DNA from: Candidatus Bathyarchaeota archaeon
Lineage (GTDB): Archaea; Thermoproteota; Bathyarchaeia; TCS64
DNA: 60,425 bases
Assembly (NCBI GenBank): GCA_026014515.1
Contig: JAOZIG010000286.1
Location: 1 to 60,425 of the forward strand
Reading direction: 5' to 3'
This document shows positions 1 through 8,726 of this stretch, piece by piece; within the stretch, counting starts at the first letter, position 1, and each line of letters starts with the position of its first letter. The position numbers and the translations under genes are program-made. The notes beneath the pieces are model-generated. The model did no database searches. It was not told the origin of the DNA and saw only the letters and a program-made list of their open reading frames with translations.

Positions 1-801
1 TCCATGCATGTCGCCCCAGAATAGCTTGTACTTGGGCTCTTCCGTGAGCATCATTACTGGGTTTGACTCAGCTTTGTGCCCCATGTTATCCTTTATCTTG
101 ATGGTTTGCAGTCCTTTTTTATCCAGTTTGACACTGAACCTATGGGCTCCAATATCTGCTTCAGTGAACCTATAGGGATGAACATCAAGGCCATCAAAGC
201 TTACCGCTCCACGATAATCATCACACCTGTTACCATAACTATCCACAGCCCTGACAACTACCTCAAAGGGCTCTCCAACCGGGGCACCAGAAGGAGCTGA
301 GACATCTATTCTATCAATGTCACCGCCGATGATCTTGATCCTTGGAGATTCCGTTATCTCTTCAAAGAGCCCAGTCCCGAAAGGATCAACGAGAACCTTG
401 AAGATATGCTCCTGTTCCCTGAATGTCTGGGCTCGTAAACCGGGTGAGCCCTTGCTTTTATCACCGAGAACAATTGTAATAGTGTCTCCCTCATAGAGGC
501 TGCCGTCACGTACATCAACCTGAATGGCTGCCCTGAAGGGACGAATATGACCTCTCCTACTATACCTGTATTCTAAGCGTACCTTTCGGCTCGCAGAGAC
601 CGTGGTATACCCTGACCCCGATGGATCTGTGAACTGTGGTGATTCAATATCGCTGACACTTCTATGCGCGATCCTAATGCTGCCCCCATCATCAATACCA
701 TACTTCCCCACATGATACACAAGCGTCCATGACCCATAACCCCCAGCAACTACCCTGCTTGCTGGTGTTATCTCTGCGTCTCCAAGCCATCCTCTATCCA
801 T
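1..801 (-). CDS. DUF3604-family protein, N-terminal part (runs off the left edge)
   Basis: The minus-strand frame is open from an ATG at 801 to the first base of the window, giving 267 residues with no stop, so the gene continues outside. The visible part is a beta-rich N-terminal region (MDRGWLGDAEI...), and the last visible residues read LFWGDMHG. In DUF3604 proteins a GD(L/M)HG segment opens a PHP-like metal-dependent hydrolase domain, with Asp and His as likely metal ligands. The C-terminal catalytic part is outside the window, so the substrate cannot be inferred. No signal peptide is visible. The gene is in the same direction as guaB, 54 bases downstream of it. The family call rests on this one motif plus overall character and is moderately sure; the coding call is strong. 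Confidence 0.7.
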   Translation of the reverse strand, partial: MDRGWLGDAEITPASRVVAGGYGSWTLVYHVGKYGIDDGGSIRIAHRSVSDIESPQFTDPSGSGYTTVSASRKVRLEYRYSRRGHIRPFRAAIQVDVRDGSLYEGDTITIVLGDKSKGSPGLRAQTFREQEHIFKVLVDPFGTGLFEEITESPRIKIIGGDIDRIDVSAPSGAPVGEPFEVVVRAVDSYGNRCDDYRGAVSFDGLDVHPYRFTEADIGAHRFSVKLDKKGLQTIKIKDNMGHKAESNPVMMLTEEPKYKLFWGDMHG

Positions 802-855
802 AATAATCAGTAAAAGAAATGACTGAGAAGTATCTAAAACTAATCAAAAAAGAGG

Positions 856-2307
856 TTAAAGAGTCCTGCTTGGACCCGGACGGAAAATATCATGAGGCGC
901 AGCCTCAGAAGCACCACGCTCAGTAACAAGCGCCAGCTTCGCCTTCTCCCACACCTCTGGGATCGTAGATGCTCCTACATAGCCCATGGCTGCCTTCAAG
1001 CCGCCTGTGAACTCACCGAGAATCTCCTTGACTGGTCCCCTGTAGGGTACCCAGCCTTCTACTCCCTCGTTGATGGATTTGCTTGGTTTGCTGTATCTGT
1101 CCATGACGAAGCGTTTCTCACGAGCCTTGGCGCTGCCCATGCCATAGTATTCTTTGTAGTATCGTCCTTCCATAGCGACTAGCCTACCGGGGCTCTCGCT
1201 ACACCCAGCGAAGACGTTTCCCATCATGGCTGCACTTGCGCCTACCGCCATGGCTACTGCGACGTCACCGGGGTTTCTCATACCGCCGTCAGCTATTACT
1301 GGAATATCTGCACCATAGGTCTTGACTGCGTCAGCTACTTGGCTTGTGGCGTACATTGTGGGCGCTCCTGCACGTGTGACTACACTTGTGCTACAGATGC
1401 TACCGCTGCCTATTCCGACTCTGAGTCCAGCTACGCCATCAAGTTGTGTGATAATATCCTCGGCTGCCTGATAGGTACCGATGTTACCAACGATGACATC
1501 CGCCTCGACGTTCTTGATTATCTCCTTGGTTGCCTCGAAGCAGTTCTTGTTATGGAAGTGGCTAACATCAAGAACAAGGACATCAACGTACTTGTCCAGT
1601 GCCTTAGCTCTAGGTAAGTCAAAGGGGCTTGTCGCTGCTGCACAGAGCAGTCTGCCTTCCTCGTCTCTGACTGCTTCTTGGAACTTGCCTTTGAGGGTGA
1701 TGTCTTTCATCGTGATCAAGCCTTGTACTCGTCCATCCTTGTCTACGATGGGGAGTTTCTCGATCCTGTGGTCGTGGAGTATCTTCATTGCCTGCTCAAG
1801 GTCTGTGTCCTCGGTGCCTGTGATGACTTCCTCAGTCATCACATCACGGATCAATAAGTTGCTCTCAGCGAGACGAACGTCTCTCCAAGTCACTATTCCC
1901 TGTAGCTTGCTATCATCATCTACTACTGGGAAGCCTTTGATGTTATGCTCCTCCATGTGTTTTAGGAGCTCCTCTACTGTACTATCAGGGCTTACTGTTA
2001 CTACGTCCCTGATGATTACTGCCTCTGCGCGTTTTACCCTCCTCGCCATCTCCACTTCCTCTTTGGCGCTACAGTTCCTATGAAGTACTCCGAGGGCTCC
2101 TTCCCTTGCTAGGGCGATTGCCATCTCGGCTTCTGTTACTGTGTCCATGGGGCTTGCTATGAGTGGAATATTGATCTTGACGTTCTTTGTGACATTGGTC
2201 ATCACGTCTGCTTCGTTCGGTTCAAGTGTTGTCCAACCGGGAAGAAGAAGAACATCATTAAAGGTGAGGGCTTTTTCCGCATTCTCGAATTTTGAACGGA
2301 AACCCAA
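856..2307 (-). CDS. guaB: Inosine-5'-monophosphate dehydrogenase
   Basis: Catalyses NAD-dependent oxidation of IMP to XMP, the committed step of GMP synthesis in the cytoplasm. The 483-residue length is normal for the family. Two CBS domains (about residues 97-205) sit inside the (beta/alpha)8 barrel. The catalytic loop GIGSGSICS holds Cys305. The phosphate-binding segment IADGGMRNPGDVAVAMAVGA and the flap YYGMGSAKAREKR are both present. Small departures are seen: the Thr that usually follows the catalytic Cys is replaced (SICSTS), and the usual DxAHGH segment reads DVSHFH. These look like lineage variation, not loss of function, and a GMP reductase is less likely because of the CBS pair. Divergent from the oxidoreductase gene at 2461, with 153 bases between them. 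Confidence 0.93.
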   Translation of the reverse strand: MGFRSKFENAEKALTFNDVLLLPGWTTLEPNEADVMTNVTKNVKINIPLIASPMDTVTEAEMAIALAREGALGVLHRNCSAKEEVEMARRVKRAEAVIIRDVVTVSPDSTVEELLKHMEEHNIKGFPVVDDDSKLQGIVTWRDVRLAESNLLIRDVMTEEVITGTEDTDLEQAMKILHDHRIEKLPIVDKDGRVQGLITMKDITLKGKFQEAVRDEEGRLLCAAATSPFDLPRAKALDKYVDVLVLDVSHFHNKNCFEATKEIIKNVEADVIVGNIGTYQAAEDIITQLDGVAGLRVGIGSGSICSTSVVTRAGAPTMYATSQVADAVKTYGADIPVIADGGMRNPGDVAVAMAVGASAAMMGNVFAGCSESPGRLVAMEGRYYKEYYGMGSAKAREKRFVMDRYSKPSKSINEGVEGWVPYRGPVKEILGEFTGGLKAAMGYVGASTIPEVWEKAKLALVTERGASEAAPHDIFRPGPSRTL

Positions 2308-2460
2308 TTCATTTACACCATTTTAAACCCCTAACTCTGTTACGCGCTTAATATAGTTTCTGGTTAAAGAGAATTGAAAATTAACCATTTTATGCAACTA
2401 ATCTGGGGATACCTCTTTTTAATCATGGAGCCCTGAATAAGATATTCTGGTGTCCCTCCG

Positions 2461-4401
2461 TTGAAGATAGTAAAAACCATGTGCACCCGCGACTGTCCAG
2501 ACGCTTGTTGGCTAGATGTAACCGTAGAAAACGATACTATCATCAAGATAGAGGCAAGCACCGAGAACCCATTCACCAACGGAATAACATGCCCCAGAGC
2601 CGCAGGAGACCCCCTAAGAGTAACAAGCATGGAACGAGTGCTCTACCCATACGTCAGGAAACCAAGTCCAGAAACAGGCTACAATAAGGTAGAGCGGAGT
2701 CAAGCACTGGACCTAGTTGAGGAGAAGCTCAAAAACACCATCAAGAATCATGGACGAGAATCAGTTCTACTGCTTGACTACGCCGGGAACACAGGGTACC
2801 TAACCATTGGATACAGTAAACGCCTCTGGAACGCCCTCGGAGTCACCATGACAGACTATACCGTCTGTTCTGCAAGCGGTCATGCTGGTATAGGGCTCCA
2901 CTATGGGTTGACCTATGGTCAGAGTCCACTGGATTTGGAGAAAAAGAAAAACATAGTCTTCTGGGGCTTTAACGCGAAAACCAGTAGCCCCCATCAATGG
3001 GCACTCGCTACTAGGGCTAGACGTGTAAATGATACTAAGATTATCGTGGTTGATCCCCGTGAGTCTGATACCGCTGAACTTGCCAATCTATGGATATGTC
3101 CTAAGCCGGGAACCGATGTGGCGCTTGCCTATGGTATAGCACATTATCTGATCACCAATGACATGGTTGACCTTGATTTCATCGAGAAACACACCCAAGG
3201 ATACGCAGATTACAAGGAAGAAGCCCTAAAATGGACGCCTGAAAGAGTCCAAAAAGTAACAGGGGTAAGCTGGAAAGGCGTAGAGGAAATTTGTTTGATG
3301 CTACGTGGGTCTCCCACCGTATTCATGATTGGATTAGGCTTGAACAAGAGCCAGACCGGGGCAGAGTCATGCAGGGCAGTCTCACTCCTACCAGCGTTAC
3401 TGGGAGAACACAGGGGATTCTATTACACTAACAGCCGTGGAACCATCATAGACGGAGACATCTACGGAGGCTCACTGACGGAGAAGAAACCGAAAGTAGT
3501 GAGCTTGATTAGCATAGGAGAGAGGCTTGCTGCTGGAGAGTTCAAGTTCGTATACGTCGTTGGGATGAACCCAGTATTGACACTACCCGACAGCCATAGG
3601 CTCATTGAAGGATTCAAACGAGAAGACTGTTTCCTAGTTGTCCACGACACTCATCTAACAGAGACAGCACAGCTAGCAGACGTCGTGCTCCCAGCCACAA
3701 CATACCTTGAAAAAACCGATGTTATCGTCTCAGATTGTCACCCATTCGTCAGGTTAGCCAATAAAGCCATCGAGCCCTTGGGTGAGAGCATGGACGAGTA
3801 TCCGTTGATGCTGGAATTATCCAATAGACTTGGGGTATCCGAGTCTTGGGTTCATATTGATCCATGGAAAGACATGGAACATAACTTTAGAGACGCTTTC
3901 ATTGATGGAGATTTCAATGACTTGCTCGATGGAAAGAGCCTCCAACTATACTACAGACCCATAGTCGAGTATCAGACCCCATCAGGCAAGATAGAGTTCG
4001 CATCAAATTCGGTTTCGGGGAATATCTCTTCTCTTCCAAAGCAGCTTGAGGTCACAGTTGATGATGACGAGTTCATAATGCTGAACAGCTCCTTACCACA
4101 GTATACACACACCCAGTTCAGAGACGTATACAATGACATCCCATGCACCGTATGGGTAAACCCAGTAGACGCAGAGAAACACAGCATCACCGATGGCGAA
4201 AAACGCATCATCTACAACGAGAAAGGCGAACTAGAGGTCACAGTAAAGATAACAGACCGAGTTATACCGGGGGTAATCTGGGCACCAAGAGAGCTTATTG
4301 ATGAAAAAGGAAACCCCCAGAACGGGTTAGCACAGGGAACACCACAGCTCATAGGCGGTGGACCCATGTTCAATACAATAAAAGTCAGGTTCAAGGAGTA
4401 A
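2461..4401 (+). CDS. Molybdopterin/tungstopterin oxidoreductase (DMSO reductase / formate dehydrogenase superfamily)
   Basis: A 646-residue catalytic subunit binding a bis-pterin Mo or W cofactor and one [4Fe-4S] cluster. Cluster ligands are Cys8, Cys12 and Cys16 (CTRDCPDAC) plus Cys44 (GITCPR). Cys136, in TVCSASGHAG, aligns with the selenocysteine or cysteine that ligates the metal in formate dehydrogenase H. The final 120 residues form the usual molybdopterin-dinucleotide-binding barrel. There is no twin-arginine signal, so it is probably cytoplasmic. The start is taken as TTG at 2461; an ATG six codons later is also possible and would leave very little before the first Cys. The next gene (CoA-transferase) starts 33 bases downstream, suggesting one transcript. 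The substrate is unknown: members of this superfamily include hydratases, reductases and formate dehydrogenases. Confidence 0.88.
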   Translation: MKIVKTMCTRDCPDACWLDVTVENDTIIKIEASTENPFTNGITCPRAAGDPLRVTSMERVLYPYVRKPSPETGYNKVERSQALDLVEEKLKNTIKNHGRESVLLLDYAGNTGYLTIGYSKRLWNALGVTMTDYTVCSASGHAGIGLHYGLTYGQSPLDLEKKKNIVFWGFNAKTSSPHQWALATRARRVNDTKIIVVDPRESDTAELANLWICPKPGTDVALAYGIAHYLITNDMVDLDFIEKHTQGYADYKEEALKWTPERVQKVTGVSWKGVEEICLMLRGSPTVFMIGLGLNKSQTGAESCRAVSLLPALLGEHRGFYYTNSRGTIIDGDIYGGSLTEKKPKVVSLISIGERLAAGEFKFVYVVGMNPVLTLPDSHRLIEGFKREDCFLVVHDTHLTETAQLADVVLPATTYLEKTDVIVSDCHPFVRLANKAIEPLGESMDEYPLMLELSNRLGVSESWVHIDPWKDMEHNFRDAFIDGDFNDLLDGKSLQLYYRPIVEYQTPSGKIEFASNSVSGNISSLPKQLEVTVDDDEFIMLNSSLPQYTHTQFRDVYNDIPCTVWVNPVDAEKHSITDGEKRIIYNEKGELEVTVKITDRVIPGVIWAPRELIDEKGNPQNGLAQGTPQLIGGGPMFNTIKVRFKE

Positions 4402-4434
4402 TCGTTTTACCATTTACCCCTCCTCTATTGTGGC

Positions 4435-5589
4435 ATGAAGATACTTGAAGACATACGAGTACTGGACCTAACACAGTTCTGGTTCGGACCATTCTGCACC
4501 ATGATGCTAGCAGACATGGGAGCAGAAGTAATCAGAATCGAGCCACCATGGGGCAGCGTAGACCGCCTCGCAGACGCTTATATCGCTGGGGGAAGCAGCT
4601 ACACGTTCCATCAACTGAACCTGAACAAGAAGGGTTTGACGTTGAACCTGAAAACAGAGGAAGGACTTAGAGTCTTCAAAGACCTAGTGCCAAAAGCCGA
4701 CATTGTTGTACAAAACTTCAGACCTGGAACCATGGAAAGACTCGGACTCGGCTACGATGTACTCAAGGAACTAAACCCCAAGCTAATATACGCAGCATTA
4801 AGCGGCTTCGGGCAAACAGGACCATACACAGCTCGACCATGTTTTGCTCCCATAGCTGAAGCCATGAGTGGTCACACAAGGTTGACCGGTGATGGTGTTG
4901 ATCCAAATGGTCCACCCATCGAGATGGCGCAAGCATATGGTGACCTTGGACCCGGGTTATTCGCCGCCATGAGTATAATCGCGGCTATCAGACACAGGGA
5001 CCAGACTGGTGTAGCTCAGATGATTGATGTCGCCCAGTTTGACTGCATGACCGCCCTAAACATGGCGATAACCGGCTACAATCTATCGGGGATGCTTCTT
5101 CACGAGATACAAGACAAGTATCCTATGGCAAGGGGATTCGGTGGGCTCTTCAAGGCAAAAGACGGGTACATCAGACTAGCCAGTTTTAGCCCCAGACTCA
5201 TCGATGATCTACGAGAATACATGGGCGTAGATGAGGTAACCGAGGACTTGATCGAGGAAATGGTCAAAGAGATGACCCGAGATGAAGCGGTTGCATACTT
5301 TGTGGCTGCTCGTGTCCCTGTTGCACCTGTTTACAAGCTCAATGATGTCGTTGAGGATGAACACCTTATCGAGAGAAATATGTTCACCACGGTACAGCAC
5401 AAGAACGCTGGACCAGTGAAGGTAGTAAATTTCCCAGTTAAGTTCAGCGAGACCCCTATCCAAGTTGAGAATGCTTCCCCAATCATCGGAGAACATAATG
5501 AATCAGTACTCAGAGGCCTACTTGGCTACGGCGACGAGGAGATAGATGCCTTGAAGAAAGCTAATGCAATCGCGGAGAGATCACAATGA
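4435..5589 (+). CDS. Family III CoA-transferase (CaiB/BaiF-like)
   Basis: Transfers CoA between carboxylic acids. The 384 residues open with the typical LEDIRVLDLTQFWFGPFCTMMLADMGAEVIRIEPP start of the family, seen here as residues 4-37. The catalytic Asp is Asp170, in AYGDLGPGLFA, at the position of Asp169 in CaiB. The N-terminal Rossmann-like part, the FGQTGP segment near residue 125 and the conserved C-terminal RVPVAPVYKLNDVV segment are all present. It lies 33 bases after the molybdopterin enzyme and overlaps the next gene by four bases (ATGA), so the three are probably co-expressed. This suggests a pathway activating or swapping CoA on an organic acid handled by the oxidoreductase, which is inference only. 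Confidence 0.92.
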   Translation: MKILEDIRVLDLTQFWFGPFCTMMLADMGAEVIRIEPPWGSVDRLADAYIAGGSSYTFHQLNLNKKGLTLNLKTEEGLRVFKDLVPKADIVVQNFRPGTMERLGLGYDVLKELNPKLIYAALSGFGQTGPYTARPCFAPIAEAMSGHTRLTGDGVDPNGPPIEMAQAYGDLGPGLFAAMSIIAAIRHRDQTGVAQMIDVAQFDCMTALNMAITGYNLSGMLLHEIQDKYPMARGFGGLFKAKDGYIRLASFSPRLIDDLREYMGVDEVTEDLIEEMVKEMTRDEAVAYFVAARVPVAPVYKLNDVVEDEHLIERNMFTTVQHKNAGPVKVVNFPVKFSETPIQVENASPIIGEHNESVLRGLLGYGDEEIDALKKANAIAERSQ

Positions 5590-6290
5590 AATACGATATA
5601 ACAGGAGTCCTGTCCACGTACCCGGAAATCCACATAGGCGTTCTTGTAGGGCGAGGCATGGATAACAAAGGCCAAGTTCCAGAACTCTATGGACTACAAA
5701 AAGAAGCCATCAAATCAGCTCAGAAACAGATTGGAGACCAACCACCCACCAAACACCCCCACATAGCATCATGGCGAGAGCTCTACAGAAGCTTCGGAAC
5801 AAAAGCAGGAGATTACAGGCCATCAGCCGAGGCACTAGTCCGACGCTGCATCAATGAGGAGAAACTACCACGTATCAATAACGCCGTAGACCTCTACAAC
5901 GTAGTCTCAGTTAAACACGTTATACCCATGGGTGGCTTTGACTTGGAGCATGTTGAAGGCGATATTTACCTCAGGTACAGTGAGGGTGGAGAAACTTTCA
6001 TACCCCTTGGACCCGGAACACCAGAGGAAACCTATGATGGAGAAGTAGTTTACGCCGATAATCAGCGGATACTGACTCGTCGCTGGAACTATCGTGACGC
6101 TGATGCCACCAAGATCACTGAAGAAACCACGAATTTAGTGATGTTTCTTGATGCCTCACCTGTGATAAGCGTAGAAAAAGTAAGAGAGGCAGTAGAGGAG
6201 CTACGGACCCTTTATGAAAAACACTGTGGCGGAGAATACACCATAGAAATAGCGTGTAAAGAAAACCCGGTAATAGAGTTGGGAGGCTAA
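5586..6290 (+). CDS. B3/B4-domain protein (PheT-type editing domain), stand-alone
   Basis: A 234-residue protein resembling the B3/B4 domain of the phenylalanyl-tRNA synthetase beta chain, which in that enzyme hydrolyses mis-charged Tyr-tRNA. Recognition rests on the SWRELYRSFGTKAGDYRPS segment, the RRCINEEKLPRINNAVDLYN segment and the later DGEVVYAD and LTRRWNYRDADATKI segments, all typical of free-standing B3/4 proteins. The ATG overlaps the stop of the CoA-transferase (ATGA at 5586-5589), implying translational coupling. Free-standing copies are often called tRNA-editing or aminoacyl-binding proteins, but their substrate is mostly untested. Coupling to a CoA-transferase makes a small-molecule or acyl-related role equally possible. 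Convergent with the next gene, overlapping it by four bases. Confidence 0.8.
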   Translation: MKYDITGVLSTYPEIHIGVLVGRGMDNKGQVPELYGLQKEAIKSAQKQIGDQPPTKHPHIASWRELYRSFGTKAGDYRPSAEALVRRCINEEKLPRINNAVDLYNVVSVKHVIPMGGFDLEHVEGDIYLRYSEGGETFIPLGPGTPEETYDGEVVYADNQRILTRRWNYRDADATKITEETTNLVMFLDASPVISVEKVREAVEELRTLYEKHCGGEYTIEIACKENPVIELGG

Positions 6291-7417
6291 GCCTCCACGT
6301 TATACTTGTCGTATAGCTTGTGTAGTAGCGTGTTCAGCTCCTTGGCTCTTTCCTCAGACTCACTTGGTTTAAGCTCTGGGCACTCATAGCCAACAACTTC
6401 ACGCATATACTCGACATTCTTCTCACAGAAGACGACGGTACCATCATCCTTGATCTTCTCAATACCATCAATCTTTCCGCCCTCCTCATTGATCCTGATA
6501 GCCTCCTCACGACTGATACCCGGTAAAACCACTTTTGCACCACTTCGACCTAGCTGCGTTGGGTAACCTCCCGGCAAGCCTTCGACACCAGTAACACAAG
6601 TGTGGACCTCATTGGTATCATAATATATCGCCAATACGTGCTTCAGGAAGCTGCTTGCAGTCCTCATCTGGTCTACAAGGGCACTCTTGTACTGAGTCAC
6701 TACACCGTAACCTGCTTCTTGGTAGAGTCGTGTGATTTTCTCGTTTGGCCATTGATCCGAGACATCTTCCCCATCAACTATGACCTTCACGTAGTATGGT
6801 CCGTTCATTCTCGCTGTATAATATGCTCCATGGTGTCCTACACCGTAAAGCTGTACAGATCTGAATGGTACCTTCATGGTTCTAGCGATAACACGTTTAA
6901 CCCGTCCTAGTCCAAGGTCCATGTTACCGCCACCACATGTAGGCTCTAATCCTAGTTTGCTGAGCACCACGTTGGTTGCGTCTGGGAAGGCACCGTTCAC
7001 TACATTGGTCTCGATACCTGATTTCTTCACCGCTAACATCAGCTTATGAGCTAGTGTAAGGTGGTTTGGAAGCCATGGTCCCACTGGACCTACCTTCTTG
7101 TAATCCTCTGGCGGCAATAGTCTTGTTATCCACCATGAACCCAAGCTGGCTAGGTTGCATATGACCTTTGGTTGGTGTACCTTGAGGAACTCAGCTGTAC
7201 CGTTGATATCGAATAAGTTGATACTCTCAAAGCTTAGATCAGGGTAGAACCCAAAGTTGTGAGCCGTATGAAGCGCCTCCTCTACCTCAAAACGACCCTT
7301 TTCTTCGTCAACATCAGCGCCAATAACCTTAATGGGCGTACCCATACTGGCTATCTGATACATCATATCGTGACCCACGCTACCCGCGGACCCGATTAAA
7401 AGAATGCTGTCAAGCAT
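6287..7417 (-). CDS. NAD(P)-binding Rossmann-fold protein, tandem paralog A
   Basis: About 376 residues. The N-terminus DSILLIGSAGSVGHDMM is a dinucleotide-binding beta-alpha-beta with a GxxGxxG glycine pattern, followed by an acidic residue at the end of strand 2 (IGADVDE), which suggests NAD preference. The rest contains NLASLGSWWITRLLPP, NGAFPDATNVVL and CGGGNMDLG, segments it shares almost exactly with the neighbour at 7469-8596. I cannot assign a substrate; the layout resembles saccharopine dehydrogenase-like or homospermidine synthase-like reductases. The start is placed at 7417 because the paralog begins at the equivalent methionine and GGATG sits six bases upstream; an in-frame ATG at 7438 would add seven residues. 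It lies 51 bases after its paralog and is probably co-transcribed. Confidence 0.8.
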   Translation of the reverse strand: MLDSILLIGSAGSVGHDMMYQIASMGTPIKVIGADVDEEKGRFEVEEALHTAHNFGFYPDLSFESINLFDINGTAEFLKVHQPKVICNLASLGSWWITRLLPPEDYKKVGPVGPWLPNHLTLAHKLMLAVKKSGIETNVVNGAFPDATNVVLSKLGLEPTCGGGNMDLGLGRVKRVIARTMKVPFRSVQLYGVGHHGAYYTARMNGPYYVKVIVDGEDVSDQWPNEKITRLYQEAGYGVVTQYKSALVDQMRTASSFLKHVLAIYYDTNEVHTCVTGVEGLPGGYPTQLGRSGAKVVLPGISREEAIRINEEGGKIDGIEKIKDDGTVVFCEKNVEYMREVVGYECPELKPSESEERAKELNTLLHKLYDKYNVEA

Positions 7418-7468
7418 GACACATCCAATAGTATCCACCTAGTAACGATAAAAAATTTGAGATGAAGC

Positions 7469-8596
7469 CTACTTCGCCACATTATACTTGTCGTAGAGCT
7501 TCTTCAAGAGACTGTTTAACTCACGTGCACGTTCCTCGGACTCGCTAGGCTTCAACTCTTTACAATCGTAGCCCACTACCTCACGCATATACTCCACGTT
7601 CTCGTCACGGTAGACTACGGTTCCATCGTCCTTGATACGCTCAATTCCGTCACATTGAGCACCAGCCTCGTTGATCTTGATGGCTTCCTCAAGACTAAGA
7701 TCAGGTATTGTAACCTCTGCACCATTTTCTCCAAGTCTACACGGATATGCCCCGGGTAACCCTTTAGGTGCTGGCACACACTCCATCATCTCATTAGTAT
7801 CATAGTAGACAGCCAAGACATTCTTCAGGAAACTCGCACTGGTTCTCATCTGATCAACCAAGGCTCCAGCGTACTGTGCGCTTTTTGCGTATCCTGCTTC
7901 AGCATACATGTCTCTTAGCTTCGTATTTGGGTACTTTTTCGTAACGTCTTCCCCATCCACCAGTATCTTAACCCAGAAAGGAGCATCCATACGCTTCGTA
8001 TAGAAAGCACCATGATGACCCACACCATATATCTTAACACTCCTGTATGGAACACCAAGTTCCCGGGCGATAATCCGCTTAAACCTGAAGATACCTAGGT
8101 CCATGTTGCCACCGCCACAGACAGGAGCCATACCAAGTTTGCCGAGTACCACGTTTGTCGCGTCAGGGAACGCTCCGTTCACCACTTTAATGTCCAATCC
8201 TGTCTTCTTAATCGCCTGCATAAGCTTCATCGCTAAAGTCAAGTGGTTAGGTAACCAAGGACCAATGGGGCCAATCTTCTTGTACTCCTCATCAGGAAGA
8301 AGCCGAGTAATCCACCATGAACCGAGACTCGCAAGATTACATACTACCTTAGGTTGAAGAATCTCCAGCTTCTCAGCTGTACCTTCTATATCAAAGAGAT
8401 CAATCTTCTCAAAGCTCAGGTCAGGGTAGAACCCGAAGCTATGGGCGATGTGTAGGCTTTCCTCTATCTCGAATCTGCCTTTTGTCTCGTTTACATCTGA
8501 GCCGATTACCTTGATGGGGAGCCCCATGCTGGCTATCTGGTACATCATATCGTGACCTACACTGCCAGCCGAACCGATAAGCAATATACTGTCCAT
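7469..8596 (-). CDS. NAD(P)-binding Rossmann-fold protein, tandem paralog B
   Basis: A 375-residue protein closely related along its whole length to the downstream gene, with the same MDSILLIGSAGSVGHDMM start and the same CGGGNMDLG and PSESEERARELN segments. The pair looks like a tandem duplication with clear divergence, not a recent copy: many positions differ, for example in the central YGVGHHGAFYTKRMDAP segment. The second-strand end reads IGSDVNET, consistent with NAD(H). The start is well supported by GAGG five bases before the ATG and by an AT-rich stretch about 33 bases upstream. It may form a heteromer with its paralog or act on a related substrate. Function is unknown beyond the nucleotide-binding fold. 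Confidence 0.82.
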   Translation of the reverse strand: MDSILLIGSAGSVGHDMMYQIASMGLPIKVIGSDVNETKGRFEIEESLHIAHSFGFYPDLSFEKIDLFDIEGTAEKLEILQPKVVCNLASLGSWWITRLLPDEEYKKIGPIGPWLPNHLTLAMKLMQAIKKTGLDIKVVNGAFPDATNVVLGKLGMAPVCGGGNMDLGIFRFKRIIARELGVPYRSVKIYGVGHHGAFYTKRMDAPFWVKILVDGEDVTKKYPNTKLRDMYAEAGYAKSAQYAGALVDQMRTSASFLKNVLAVYYDTNEMMECVPAPKGLPGAYPCRLGENGAEVTIPDLSLEEAIKINEAGAQCDGIERIKDDGTVVYRDENVEYMREVVGYDCKELKPSESEERARELNSLLKKLYDKYNVAK

Positions 8597-8694
8597 TATT
8601 CCTCAGTGAGGGTTAGATCAAGAAGTATTAAAAATTTCAATATTTGTTGAAATAATAATCATACATATAATATTCAGTAAATAATTCCACTAAG

Positions 8695-8704
8695 TAATAT
8701 ATAG
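8695..8704 (+). promoter_or_regulatory. TATA-box candidate for the winged-helix membrane protein gene
   Basis: TAATATATAG lies with its centre about 28 bases before the ATG at 8727. That distance would place transcription start at or very near the start codon, giving a leaderless mRNA, which is common in archaea. No ribosome-binding site is visible before the ATG, which agrees with this. Confidence 0.5.
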
Positions 8705-8726
8705 TTAAAATAACCATATTCAAAAC

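Noticed and set aside
1481..2083. 200-residue plus-strand frame across guaB
   Set aside because: It lies antisense to well-conserved IMP dehydrogenase codons, is Ser- and Leu-rich without any domain, and has no promoter or ribosome-binding site.
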